Assembly (NCBI GenBank): GCA_033764775.1
Contig: JANRIQ010000023.1
Coordinates: 124,001-188,000 of the forward strand
Length of the DNA stretch: 64,000 nt
Source: JAWXCE01 sp033764775
GTDB lineage: Bacteria; Pseudomonadota; Alphaproteobacteria; Rhizobiales; Rhodomicrobiaceae
Direction of reading: 5' to 3'
Shown here: in pieces, positions 7,885-16,258 of the stretch
How positions within the stretch are numbered: the first letter of the stretch is position 1
Layout of the letters: each line of letters opens with the position of its first letter
Notes under the pieces: generated by a model
Told to the model about the DNA's origin: nothing
What the model saw: the letters and a program-made list of their open reading frames with translations, nothing else
The model's database searches: none
Position numbers and translations under genes: made by a program

Positions 7885-10026
7885 TCAGCTGCTGCGCCGC
7901 TCGTGGAAGAAGTCGTAAATCGCCTGCGCCATCGCCGCGCTGACGCCCTCCACCGCCTGCAAATCCGCCACGCCCGCCCGCGCCACCGACTTCGCCGACC
8001 CGAAATGCTTGAGCAGCGCCCGCTTGCGCTTCGGCCCGACGCCCGGCACCTCGTCGAGCGGGTTCACGCCGATCGCCTTCGACCGCTTCGCCCGGTGCGC
8101 GCCGATGACGAAGCGGTGCGCCTCGTCGCGCAGCCGCTGCACGAAATATAGCACCGGGTCGCGCGGCTCCAGCATGAAGGACGGCCGACCGGCCATGAAG
8201 AAATGCTCGCGGCCCGCGTTGCGCTCCGGCCCCTTGGCGATGCCGGCGAGCGTCACGCCGGTCACGCCCAGCTCGTCGAGCACCCCTTGCGCGGCGGAGA
8301 GCTGCCCCGCGCCGCCGTCGATGAGCACGAGGTCTGGCCACGCGGCGAAGCCTTCGCCCGCGCCCGCCGCGGGTTCGCTCTCCTCGCCGTTCTCAACGTT
8401 CTCAGGCTCCGCCAATGCGGGCGCCCCGGCGTCGGCGCGCCAGTCGTAAACGAACTTCAGCGGAGCCTCGGCCAAGCCAGCGCCGATTCCCTCACCCTGT
8501 CCCTCTCCCTCAGGGAGAGGGAACGTTGCGGCGCCGCTGTTTCCTTCCTTCTCCCTCTCCCCCTGGGAGAGAGCCGGAGTGAGGGGCATGGCGTCCGACG
8601 GCGGCAGGGGCGCGCTCGCGGCCCGCTCTTTCAGCAGCCGCGAGAACCGCCGCCGCAGCACCTCGCGCATCATGCCGAAGTCGTCGCCCGGCGTCAGCGC
8701 CTCGGACTTGATGTTGAACTTGCGGTACTGGCTTTTCATCAGCCCTTCCGGCCCGGCGACGACCATTGCGCCCACCGCGTTCGCGCCCTGGATGTGGCTG
8801 TTGTCGTACACCTCAATGCGGCGCGGCGGCCGGGACAGCCCGAACGCAGCGGCGACGCCCTCCATCAGCTTGGCGTGGCTTGACGCCTCAGCGAGCTTGC
8901 GGCCCAGCGCCTCGCGCGCGTTGGTGAGCGCGTGCTCGACCACGGCGCGCTTCTCGCCGCGCTGCGGGTAGGCGACATCCACCTTGCGGCCCGCCTTGAT
9001 CGACAGCGCCTCGGCCAGCAGATCGCGTTCGGCGAAATCATGGCTGACGAGCACGCAGCGCGGCGGCGGCCGGTCGTCATAGAACTGCGCGATGAACGGC
9101 TCCAGCACCTCGCCCGGCTCCAGGCTGCGGTCGGCCTTGGGGAAATAGGCGTGGTTGCCCCAGTTCTGATTGTTGCGGAAGAAGAACACCTGTACGCAGG
9201 TCTGGCCGCCGTCCTGATGCGCGGCGAACAGATCTGCCTCCTCGATCCCTTGCGGATTGATGCCCTGCGTCGCCTGCACATGCGCCAGCGCCCACAGCCT
9301 ATTGCGATAGACGGCGGCGCGCTCGAACTCCAGTTCGGCGCTCGCCTCCTCCATCATGGCGTTCAGCTTTTTCTGCACGGAGTCGGTCTTGCCCTGCAGG
9401 AAACGCACGGCTTCGTCCACGAGCTTGCCGTAGTCCTCGACGGAGATTTCGCCCGTGCACGGCGCCGAGCAGCGCTTGATTTGATAAAGCAGGCACGGCC
9501 GCGTGCGGCTCTCGTAGTAGTGGTCGGAGCATGACCGCAGCAGGAACGCGCGCTGCAGCATGTTCAGCGTGCGGTTCACCGCGCCCGCGCTGGCGAACGG
9601 GCCGAAATAATCGCCCTTCACTGTGCGCGCGCCGCGATGCTTCATGATCTGCGGCGCGTCGTGATCCTTGCGCACGAGGATGTAAGGGAACGACTTGTCG
9701 TCCCGCATCAGCACGTTGAAGGTCGGGCGGAAGCGCTTGATGAGGTTCGCTTCGAGGAGCAGCGCCTCGGACTCGGTCGGCGTCGAGACGAACTCCATGG
9801 ACGCCGTCGCCGCGATCATCCGCGCGATGCGGTTGGAGTGGCCGGACGTGCGGGCGTAGTTCGAGACCCGCGCCTTCAGGTTGCGAGCCTTGCCGACGTA
9901 GATCACCTCGCCCTTGGCGTCCATCATGCGGTAGACGCCCGCGCCGGTTCCGAGATGCTTGAGGTATCCCGCGATGACCTGCGGCCCGGTTTGAGGCGGC
10001 GGCGCGACCGTTTCACTCTCCGACAT
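7885..10026 (-). CDS. uvrC: excinuclease ABC subunit UvrC
   Basis: Makes the two incisions of nucleotide excision repair after UvrAB damage recognition. In order: GIY-YIG nuclease (GAGVYRM at 28-34, VIYVGKARNL at 41-50), a Cys-rich segment (SCSDHYYESRTRPCLLYQIKRCSAPC), the UVR motif (MMEEASAELEFERAAVYRNRL), the RNase H-like nuclease (YDNSHIQGANAVGAMVV, LVLIDGGAGQL, GIAKG) and C-terminal helix-hairpin-helix repeats (EVPGVGPKRKRALL). The ATG at 10026 (MSESETVAPP) is chosen because the open frame beyond it is antisense to purA. A palindromic repeat pair is inserted in frame inside the RNase H-like half. 713 residues is longer than usual for this reason. Confidence 0.96.
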   Translation of the reverse strand: MSESETVAPPPQTGPQVIAGYLKHLGTGAGVYRMMDAKGEVIYVGKARNLKARVSNYARTSGHSNRIARMIAATASMEFVSTPTESEALLLEANLIKRFRPTFNVLMRDDKSFPYILVRKDHDAPQIMKHRGARTVKGDYFGPFASAGAVNRTLNMLQRAFLLRSCSDHYYESRTRPCLLYQIKRCSAPCTGEISVEDYGKLVDEAVRFLQGKTDSVQKKLNAMMEEASAELEFERAAVYRNRLWALAHVQATQGINPQGIEEADLFAAHQDGGQTCVQVFFFRNNQNWGNHAYFPKADRSLEPGEVLEPFIAQFYDDRPPPRCVLVSHDFAERDLLAEALSIKAGRKVDVAYPQRGEKRAVVEHALTNAREALGRKLAEASSHAKLMEGVAAAFGLSRPPRRIEVYDNSHIQGANAVGAMVVAGPEGLMKSQYRKFNIKSEALTPGDDFGMMREVLRRRFSRLLKERAASAPLPPSDAMPLTPALSQGEREKEGNSGAATFPLPEGEGQGEGIGAGLAEAPLKFVYDWRADAGAPALAEPENVENGEESEPAAGAGEGFAAWPDLVLIDGGAGQLSAAQGVLDELGVTGVTLAGIAKGPERNAGREHFFMAGRPSFMLEPRDPVLYFVQRLRDEAHRFVIGAHRAKRSKAIGVNPLDEVPGVGPKRKRALLKHFGSAKSVARAGVADLQAVEGVSAAMAQAIYDFFHERRSS
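8488..8588. repeat. inverted pair of palindromic repeats (REPIN-like) inserted in uvrC
   Basis: Two similar GC-rich elements face each other: one at about 8488-8524 with core CCCTCTCCCTCAGGGAGAGG, the other at about 8547-8588 with core CCCTCTCCCCCTGGGAGAG followed by GAGTGAGGGG. Each contains a short palindrome, and the second is close to the reverse complement of the first. The pair is translated in uvrC as PLTPALSQGERE and FPLPEGEGQGEG, peptides characteristic of REP-type elements within proteobacterial genes. The array keeps the frame open. Confidence 0.75.
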
Positions 10027-10088
10027 GCGGCTCTTTATGGTCGAAGCCTTGGCGTTTTCCAACCCCGAAGCCTCCGCTTGTCCAGGGT

Positions 10089-11387
10089 TTAATCCTCGAA
10101 CGGGTCCTGCACGAGGATCGTGTCTTCGCGCTTTGGCGAGGTGGAGAGCAGGGCGACCGGCGCCTCGATCAGCTCCTCGAGCCGCTTCACGTATTTGATC
10201 GCCTGCGCGGGCAGGTCGGCCCACGAGCGCGCGCCTTCCGTCGACTCGCGCCAGCCTTTCAGCACCTCGTAGATCGGCTCCACGCGGGATTGCGCGCCCT
10301 GGCTTGCGGGCAGATGATCGATCTCGCGCCCGTCCAGCCGATAGCCGACGCAAATTTTCAACTCGTCGAAACCGTCCAGCACGTCGAGCTTGGTGAGCGC
10401 GATGCCGTCGATGCCGCCGGTCTTGATCGTCTGGCGCACGAGCGTCGCGTCGAACCAGCCGCAGCGGCGCGGGCGCCCCGTGACAGTGCCAAACTCGCGG
10501 CCACGCTCGCCGAGCCGCTGCCCGGTGTCGTTCGACTGCTCGGTCGGGAACGGCCCGGCGCCGACGCGGGTCGTATACGCCTTGGTGATGCCCAGCACGT
10601 AGGACACCGAGCGCGGCCCCATGCCGGAGCCCGTCGCCGCCTGCCCCGCCACCGTGTTCGACGAGGTGACAAAGGGATACGTCCCGTGGTCGATGTCGAG
10701 CATTGCCCCTTGCGCGCCCTCGAACAGGATGCGTTTGCCCTCCCGCCGCAGCCGGTCGAGCGTCTGCCACACGGTGTCGATGTAGGGCAGCACGTGCGGG
10801 CGTATCTCACTCAGCTCCGCGTAAAGCTGGTCGAGGCCGACCTCGGGCTCGCCGAGGCCCCGCCGCAGCGCGTTATGGTGGCCGAGGATACGCTCCAGTT
10901 TCGGCTTCAGCGTGTGCAGGTTCTGCAAATCCATGACGCGGATGGCGCGCCGCCCGACCTTGTCCTCATAGGCCGGGCCGATGCCGCGCTTCGTCGTGCC
11001 GATGGCGCCGCCGCCCGCCGCCGCCTCGCGCAGCGCGTCCAGTTCCCGGTGCAGCGGCAGGATGAGCGTCGCGTTCTCGGCGATGCGCAGCGTCTCGGGC
11101 GTGATGGCGACGCCTTTCTCGCGCAGGGCCTCTATCTCTTTAGCAAGGTGCCACGGGTCGATGACGACGCCGTTGCCGATGACGGAAAGTTTGCCCGGCC
11201 GCACGACGCCGGAAGGCAGCAGCGAGAGTTTGTAGGTGACGCCGTCGACGACGAGCGTGTGCCCGGCGTTGTGCCCGCCCTGGAAGCGCACCACCACGTC
11301 GGCGCGCTCCGACAGCCAGTCTACAATCTTGCCCTTGCCCTCGTCGCCCCATTGCGAGCCCACCACCGCCACGTTCGCCATCGCCAA
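10089..11387 (-). CDS. purA: adenylosuccinate synthetase
   Basis: Joins IMP and aspartate with GTP to give adenylosuccinate, the first committed step to AMP. The 432-residue protein begins with the diagnostic VVGSQWGDEGKGKIVDWL nucleotide-binding motif, followed by FQGGHNAGHT, GTTKRGIGPAYEDK, EGAQGAMLDIDHGTYPFVTSSN and GRPRRCGWFD. The ATG at 11381 (MANVAVVG) is an equally likely start. It lies downstream of the pentapeptide/J-domain gene and upstream of uvrC on the same strand, with about 60 nt before uvrC. Confidence 0.97.
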   Translation of the reverse strand: MAMANVAVVGSQWGDEGKGKIVDWLSERADVVVRFQGGHNAGHTLVVDGVTYKLSLLPSGVVRPGKLSVIGNGVVIDPWHLAKEIEALREKGVAITPETLRIAENATLILPLHRELDALREAAAGGGAIGTTKRGIGPAYEDKVGRRAIRVMDLQNLHTLKPKLERILGHHNALRRGLGEPEVGLDQLYAELSEIRPHVLPYIDTVWQTLDRLRREGKRILFEGAQGAMLDIDHGTYPFVTSSNTVAGQAATGSGMGPRSVSYVLGITKAYTTRVGAGPFPTEQSNDTGQRLGERGREFGTVTGRPRRCGWFDATLVRQTIKTGGIDGIALTKLDVLDGFDELKICVGYRLDGREIDHLPASQGAQSRVEPIYEVLKGWRESTEGARSWADLPAQAIKYVKRLEELIEAPVALLSTSPKREDTILVQDPFED

Positions 11388-11455
11388 GGCCCTCGTTTCT
11401 TGCTTTCGGGCGAGCCTAACGCGAAGCGCGCGCGCTTGTCACGCGACGGATTCCG

Positions 11456-13066
11456 TCACTGGCTTGGCGCGGGCGAGACGGAGAAAACATCGCGCGCGGG
11501 GCCTGGGCGAAATCGCTGTGGAAGCTCGACGCGTTGCATGGGGCCGGGAGCGGCCACGCAGCCGGGTTCGGGACGGAACTGCTCCACCCAATCGAAGCCG
11601 GAGAGCTTTTTGCGCCAGCGGCCGCGGCACGACTGCTCCAGCCGGGGCGAGGGCGACGCGGGGGCGGCGAACGCCGGCGCGGCGGCCTGCTTGCGGAAGG
11701 GCGACGGCGCCACGGTCGCTTCCAGCCGGGGGCCGTAAAGCTGCGGCGACGGCGCGCCGAACAGCAGCGAAGGCATTCGGGGCGGCGGCGCGCTCGCGGT
11801 CGCATCGGGAGCGTCAGGCGTGGCGGTCGTTTCGTCTCCGGGCAATGCGGCGACGGTGGGGCCGCTCTCCTTCTTCGGCGAGGCGGGGCCGTCGACAGCG
11901 GCCTCGTCTGGAGGGTCGGCCGGAGTCTTGGGCGTGGGGCGGACGTCAGCCTCGGCGGTTTGCGGCGTCGCAGGTTCCTCAGCGGGGCGCAGTTCCGGCG
12001 CGGCGGCGACCTCGGCGGGCGGTGCGGCGGGCGATTGCAAGGCCGACGGCGCAGCCAGGTCCGGGAGCGCAGGCTCCTCCGCCTCGATGCGGGCTTGGGT
12101 TTTCGATTTTGGCGCTGCGGGCGGCGGACGGTCCGCAACGATGTCCGGGCGCGCCGGCTCAGCGCTTTTGCCGCCGGGCAGCCATCCGCCGATCGGCGTC
12201 ATGGGCGCGGCGACGATCGCAACGCCGACGACAACCGCGACGCCCAAACTCACACCCACATATTTGCGCGTGCGGCGCCGTCTCTCGGCCTGCCATTGAG
12301 CATAGCGGAACTCTTCCGTCTCTTCGCCGTCGGCGCCAATCTCCCCGCGGTCGTAACGCGCGCGACGAGCGGGATCGCGCAGGATGGCGTAGGCGTAAGT
12401 CAGCCGCCGGAATTCGGCCGCCGCGCGCGGGTCGCCGGGGTTCAGGTCCGGGTGAAGCGATTTGGCGCGTGAGCGGTAGACCGCATGGATGACGTCGTCC
12501 GAGTCGGACGGGTCGGCGCCGAGAACGTCGTAAAGATCGCCGCTGATGATGCGCTCGTCCTCCATGGGCGGCGGCGCGGCGGGTTGGGGTTGCGGCGCGA
12601 TCCACCCCCGCGGCATGCGCAGATCGAGGGGAAGTTGCGTCGTCACGTCGCCCACCGCGGAATCGACCTGCGCTTGGGAGAGGTTGCGCACGCTGGTGAG
12701 GTCTGCGCCGGTCAGGTCGGCGCCGGTCATCGTAGCGTTCAACAGGTTGGCGCCGATCAATGACGCGTCGACGAGGCGCGCGCCGGTGAGATCGCAGCGC
12801 TCCAGCAGCGCCCCGCCCAACTCGGCCTCGATCAGATCCGCGTCGCGCAGGTCGGCGCCCACGAGCGAGGCGTTGCGCAAATCGGCCTTGAACAGCGTGG
12901 CCCCGTGCAGGTCGATCGGACCGCCATGCATGGGGCCGAACTGCTTTTGACCAATGCTGGGTTCGATTTTGCGAAGGTCTGGTTTTATATCCGGATTGGC
13001 GGCGCGCCATTCATTCCACGCCTTCGCCCCTCGGCAAAAAATTTCAAAATGCGCTGCCTCCGCCAC
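11456..13066 (-). CDS. pentapeptide-repeat, J-domain, single-pass membrane protein
   Basis: 536 residues with an uncommon domain order. About residues 52-125 are a pentapeptide-repeat (A[DN]LxG) beta-helix segment. Residues 178-240 are a DnaJ-type J-domain with the Hsp70-stimulating HPD at 205-207 (SLHPDLNPGD) and the ARRARYD end. A transmembrane helix lies at about 270-288. The remaining ~240 residues are Pro/Ala/Glu-rich and low in complexity. The J-domain therefore faces the cytoplasm next to the membrane and could recruit DnaK; the tail would be periplasmic if the topology is N-in. The client is unknown. It is divergent from the sigma factor gene. Confidence 0.85.
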   Translation of the reverse strand: MAEAAHFEIFCRGAKAWNEWRAANPDIKPDLRKIEPSIGQKQFGPMHGGPIDLHGATLFKADLRNASLVGADLRDADLIEAELGGALLERCDLTGARLVDASLIGANLLNATMTGADLTGADLTSVRNLSQAQVDSAVGDVTTQLPLDLRMPRGWIAPQPQPAAPPPMEDERIISGDLYDVLGADPSDSDDVIHAVYRSRAKSLHPDLNPGDPRAAAEFRRLTYAYAILRDPARRARYDRGEIGADGEETEEFRYAQWQAERRRRTRKYVGVSLGVAVVVGVAIVAAPMTPIGGWLPGGKSAEPARPDIVADRPPPAAPKSKTQARIEAEEPALPDLAAPSALQSPAAPPAEVAAAPELRPAEEPATPQTAEADVRPTPKTPADPPDEAAVDGPASPKKESGPTVAALPGDETTATPDAPDATASAPPPRMPSLLFGAPSPQLYGPRLEATVAPSPFRKQAAAPAFAAPASPSPRLEQSCRGRWRKKLSGFDWVEQFRPEPGCVAAPGPMQRVELPQRFRPGPARDVFSVSPAPSQ

Positions 13067-13220
13067 GTCTCCCTCGTTAGCGGTGTTTCCTTCCCTTTAC
13101 AGATACCGCGATTTTAACCTCCCGTGATCCAATTTTTCACTATGCAATCGCGTAATCCATCGGCGATGCATTTCAGTGACAGGCATTTCCGCGCGGCCTG
13201 CTATTTTCTAGCGTTGCCCC

Positions 13221-13246
13221 GTAACGTGAGACGGCACCACGGCGAA
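13221..13246 (+). promoter_or_regulatory. candidate SigF-type promoter (autoregulation of the sigma gene)
   Basis: GTAACG at 13221-13226 and CGAA at 13243-13246 are separated by exactly 16 nt. This resembles the GTAACC-N16-CGAA motif reported for the Caulobacter SigF regulon, as I recall it. It lies just upstream of the sigma factor start and would favour the ATG at 13268 over that at 13250. One motif instance can arise by chance. Confidence 0.35.
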
Positions 13247-13267
13247 TTCATGCAAGAGCGTGTTGAA

Positions 13268-13810
13268 ATGGCGGAAGAACGCTGGCGGACGCTGCTTCTG
13301 GCCGCCCGCGCGGGTGATGGCGCCGCCTACAGGACCCTGTTGAGCGAACTGGCGCGGCACATTCGAAACATCGCCCGCCGAGCGTCGGTGAGCGCGCATC
13401 TCAGCGCCGCCGATCTGGAGGATATTGTGCAGGAAACCCTGCTGGCCGTGCATCTGAAACAGCACACCTGGAACGCGGACGAGCCGTTCGGCCCCTGGGT
13501 TCGGGCGATCACGCGGTATAAATCCATCGATGTGATCCGGCGCCGGGGCGGACGCACTCATCTGCCGATCGAGGATTACGCGGACAGTCTGCCGGCGGAG
13601 ACTGCCGAGGCGCAATTGCCCGCCCGCGACATCATCCGCATGGCGGAGACGCTGGGCGAGAAACCGCGATCCATCGTGCTCGCCATGTTCGTGGACGGAT
13701 TGAGCACCGGCGAGATCGCCCAGAAGTTTTCGATGACCGAGGGGGCGGTGCGCGTGGCCGTGCATCGCGCCCTGAGCGCCCTTTCACGGCGCTTCGGCGG
13801 CAAGGATTGA
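13268..13810 (+). CDS. ECF-type RNA polymerase sigma factor (SigF-like)
   Basis: 180 residues from the ATG chosen here; ATGs at 13250 and 13124 are also in frame. Sigma region 2 is visible (LSAADLEDIVQETLLAVHLKQHTWNADEPFGPWVRAITRYKSIDVIRRRGG) and region 4 ends with LSTGEIAQKFSMTEGAVRVAVHRALSALSRRF. It directs transcription of a stress regulon when freed from its anti-sigma. The DUF1109/NrsF-type membrane protein starts 1 nt after its stop, which defines the pair. In Caulobacter the homologous SigF-NrsF pair answers chromium and cadmium stress; the signal here is not known. Confidence 0.9.
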   Translation: MAEERWRTLLLAARAGDGAAYRTLLSELARHIRNIARRASVSAHLSAADLEDIVQETLLAVHLKQHTWNADEPFGPWVRAITRYKSIDVIRRRGGRTHLPIEDYADSLPAETAEAQLPARDIIRMAETLGEKPRSIVLAMFVDGLSTGEIAQKFSMTEGAVRVAVHRALSALSRRFGGKD

Positions 13811-13811
13811 C

Positions 13812-14444
13812 ATGCGGACGGACGATCTCATCGACGCGCTGGCCCGGCAGGGGCGACCGCCCGAACCAAGCGTCGGCCGCGTTTTGCGCGTGGCGCAGGC
13901 GTTTGGCTTCGCGGCGTCGGCCATGCTGTTCATGGCCATCCTCGGTCCGCGGGCTGACGGCGTGGATGCGCTCTTTCGAGGATGGTACGGGCTGAAGCTT
14001 GTTTTGGTCGGCGGGCTGGCGGCGGCGGCGTTTCCAGTCGCCGAGGCGCTGGCGCGACCTGGAGCTCGTCCGCCGGCCGTCGGGTTGATGGTCGTCGCGG
14101 CGGCTCTTGTCCTCGCAGCAGCGGTGGATATCGCGCTGCTCGGAGCGGACGGCGCCGCCAGCCGCCTCCTGGGCCGGAACGGCCTGCACTGCATGTCGCT
14201 CGTGCCGCTGTTGGCGGCGGCTCCGTTCGCCGCGGCGTTGATTGCGTTGAGACGCGGCGCGCCCACGAGGCCGGGCCTTGCGGGCGCGGCGGCGGGTTTG
14301 TTGAGCGGGGCGCTCGGCGCGCTGCTCTATGGCGTGTTCTGCCCCGACGACTCTCCGCTGTTCGTCGCGTTCTGGTACACGCTCGCCATCGGGCTTGTGA
14401 CGGCGCTCGGCGTCCTCGCGGGGCGCCTGTTCCTGCGTTGGTGA
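13812..14444 (+). CDS. DUF1109 (NrsF-type) anti-sigma factor, six TM segments
   Basis: 210 residues with about six hydrophobic helices, directly after the ECF sigma gene. The family's two conserved cysteines are seen as LHC at Cys127 and VFCPDDSP at Cys177, in loops next to membrane helices. In the characterised Caulobacter homologue the cysteine pair is needed for metal sensing and release of the sigma factor. The short N-terminal cytoplasmic stretch before the first TM helix would hold the sigma. Convergent with the next gene, 4 nt apart. Confidence 0.85.
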   Translation: MRTDDLIDALARQGRPPEPSVGRVLRVAQAFGFAASAMLFMAILGPRADGVDALFRGWYGLKLVLVGGLAAAAFPVAEALARPGARPPAVGLMVVAAALVLAAAVDIALLGADGAASRLLGRNGLHCMSLVPLLAAAPFAAALIALRRGAPTRPGLAGAAAGLLSGALGALLYGVFCPDDSPLFVAFWYTLAIGLVTALGVLAGRLFLRW

Positions 14445-14448
14445 GCGC

Positions 14449-15126
14449 TTAAAGTTCAGCAAGCGCGAGGCGTGTGTGCGGCGCGAGCTCCGGCCCAGCC
14501 GCCGCCAGATCGGCTTTCAGCCGCTGGAGGCCGTCCCAGTCGTCGACGTCGAACCATGGCGGCGCAAGGCTCACGCGCAGGCCGGCCTCGGCAGCGCGTT
14601 CGAGGCTTTCCTCCAGCACGCGCGCCGTGCTCCAGCGAACGCCCGTGAACACCTCGGCGCGCGCCAATTTCAAACCGATGAGGTAGTAGCCGCCATCCTC
14701 CGACGGGCCGAACACACAGTCGACATCCGGCGATGCGAGCCTTGCTGTGGCGTCGCTGACCAGAGCGGCGGGCAAGGTCGGCAGGTCTGCGCCGATGAGC
14801 AGCGCGGCGGGCGCGCCCGCGCCGAGAAGACGCTTGATGGCCGCCAGCATCGCCGCGCCCAGTTCGTCGCCGCCGACCGCGCGCAATGGGATGGAGGCGG
14901 GAATAAGGGCCCGCATCTGTGCGACCGCATCGGCGTCCGCCGGCTTGTGGAACGCGGTCACATCCGCGGCGCCGCGAGCCTGAAGGCCGCCGAGCGTCTC
15001 GGCCACATCCGCCAGAAAGGCGCCCGAGAGGCGTGCGGCGGCCTCGGCCCCGATGCTAGCGGCGAGGCGCGTTTTGCTCACTCCCGCGCGCGGCGGTTTG
15101 CACATGAGGCCGATGGCGGGCTTCAC
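14449..15126 (-). CDS. TIGR04282/DUF2064 family glycosyltransferase
   Basis: A GT-A-like nucleotidyl/glycosyl transferase: MCKPPRAGVSKTRLA near the N-terminus (nucleotide-binding), LLIGADLPTLP (the D-x-D-like metal site) and FGPSEDGGYYLIG. A longer frame exists to 15201, but the GTG at 15126 overlaps the radical SAM stop as GTGA and gives the family's usual start and about 225 residues. The coupling means it is translated with the radical SAM gene. Members of this family often sit beside radical SAM and methyltransferase genes, including in arsenosugar clusters. The acceptor here is unknown. Confidence 0.85.
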   Translation of the reverse strand: MKPAIGLMCKPPRAGVSKTRLAASIGAEAAARLSGAFLADVAETLGGLQARGAADVTAFHKPADADAVAQMRALIPASIPLRAVGGDELGAAMLAAIKRLLGAGAPAALLIGADLPTLPAALVSDATARLASPDVDCVFGPSEDGGYYLIGLKLARAEVFTGVRWSTARVLEESLERAAEAGLRVSLAPPWFDVDDWDGLQRLKADLAAAGPELAPHTRLALAEL

Positions 15127-16127
15127 GTGCGGTCGGACGCGCCTTTTGCCTCCCGCGACGCGCCGCAACTGCCGCCGCCCAAAACGCAGAACGTCGCGCA
15201 ATATTTGTGGGCGAGGGGAACGAGGCGATTGGCCTCGGCGAGGGTCGCGCCCAGTTCGAAGCGCTCGTCGTAGGGAAGCAGGGTGCAGGCGAGCACGGAG
15301 GCCTCAGCGCCCTTGCGTTTCACGACCATGCGCGAGGTCGCGCACATCAGGTCGTCCGGGGATTTGTGGAGAATACCCCAGCACGCCTCGCTGATTTCCG
15401 GCGGGTCGGCGAGGGGCGTCATCTCAGGCAACAGCACGAGCGCTTGCGGATCGGCGCAGTCGATGCGGACGCCGCGTTCGCCGAACAGGCCGGCGTAGCC
15501 ATCGCGCAGGGCCGCCTCGTCATCCCCCGCGAGGAATCGTCCGGCGACCTCGACGGTCGCCCCAACGCTCACCAGCCAGCGCAGGCCATCCAACGTCTTG
15601 GCGAACGAGCCCGCTCCACGCTCGGCGTCGTGCACGGCCTCGCGCCAATCGTCGAGGGAGACGCGGAAGCGCGCAGCCGGGCCGTAGCGGGCGACGACGC
15701 CGGCGATGGCGTCGCGCTTCAGCGCCATGGGCTTCATGGCGTTCGTGAGCGTGAGCGTCTGGTGGCCGCGATCTAGCGTGTGCGCGAGGATGGCCGGGAA
15801 CTCCGGGTTCATGAACGGCTCGCCGCCCGTGAAGCCGATGAGCTTGACGGGGAGCGCGTCGCGTTCGATCTCGTCCAAGAAGCGCCGCACCTCCTCAAGC
15901 GAGAGATAGGCCAGGCGGTCGTTGCGGGGGGAGCTTTCAATGTAACAGTTCACGCAGGTGATGTTGCACAGCGTTCCAGTGTTGAACCACAGCGTCTCCA
16001 GGCGCGAGAACGGGACCACGGCGCGCCGCTCGCCCTTCGCGGTGAGAACCAGATCGTCAAATTTCCGCAAAATGGGCGCTCCAGATGAGATTTCGCCGCC
16101 CCATCGGCGACGGGAGGGGGTTCGCAA
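15123..16127 (-). CDS. radical SAM protein, substrate unknown
   Basis: A CxxxCxxC [4Fe-4S] motif is seen as CNITCVNC (Cys54, 58, 61), followed by the GFTGGEPFMNPE SAM-binding GGE motif. The C-terminus carries CATFCVLGGGSCG and further cysteines that could bind an auxiliary cluster. The first in-frame start is a TTG at 16127 without a clear ribosome site. A TTG at 16067 with GGAG 8 nt upstream is an alternative. The gene is coupled to the downstream glycosyltransferase and divergent from a SAM methyltransferase. The ArsS signature is not recognisable, so arsenosugar synthesis is not claimed. Confidence 0.85.
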   Translation of the reverse strand: MRTPSRRRWGGEISSGAPILRKFDDLVLTAKGERRAVVPFSRLETLWFNTGTLCNITCVNCYIESSPRNDRLAYLSLEEVRRFLDEIERDALPVKLIGFTGGEPFMNPEFPAILAHTLDRGHQTLTLTNAMKPMALKRDAIAGVVARYGPAARFRVSLDDWREAVHDAERGAGSFAKTLDGLRWLVSVGATVEVAGRFLAGDDEAALRDGYAGLFGERGVRIDCADPQALVLLPEMTPLADPPEISEACWGILHKSPDDLMCATSRMVVKRKGAEASVLACTLLPYDERFELGATLAEANRLVPLAHKYCATFCVLGGGSCGASREAKGASDRT

Positions 16128-16258
16128 GCCGAACTCGGCGCGTTACATCGAAAGGCGGGCATTGCGCAGACCGGAAGTTTAATCGGTTTTAAGCGATATG
16201 ACGTTCTATTTTTCGGGCTGCGACGCGATAGTGTGCAACGCGACAATGGAGGCGAACC

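Noticed and set aside
10027..10770. N-terminal extension of the uvrC frame (about 248 extra residues)
   Set aside because: It is antisense to purA and reads as Arg/His/Gly-rich shadow sequence; UvrC homology starts at the ATG at 10026.
15123..16127. ArsS of an arsenosugar cluster
   Set aside because: No ArsM or other ars gene is adjacent, and the C-terminal cysteine pattern does not match the ArsS pattern I remember.
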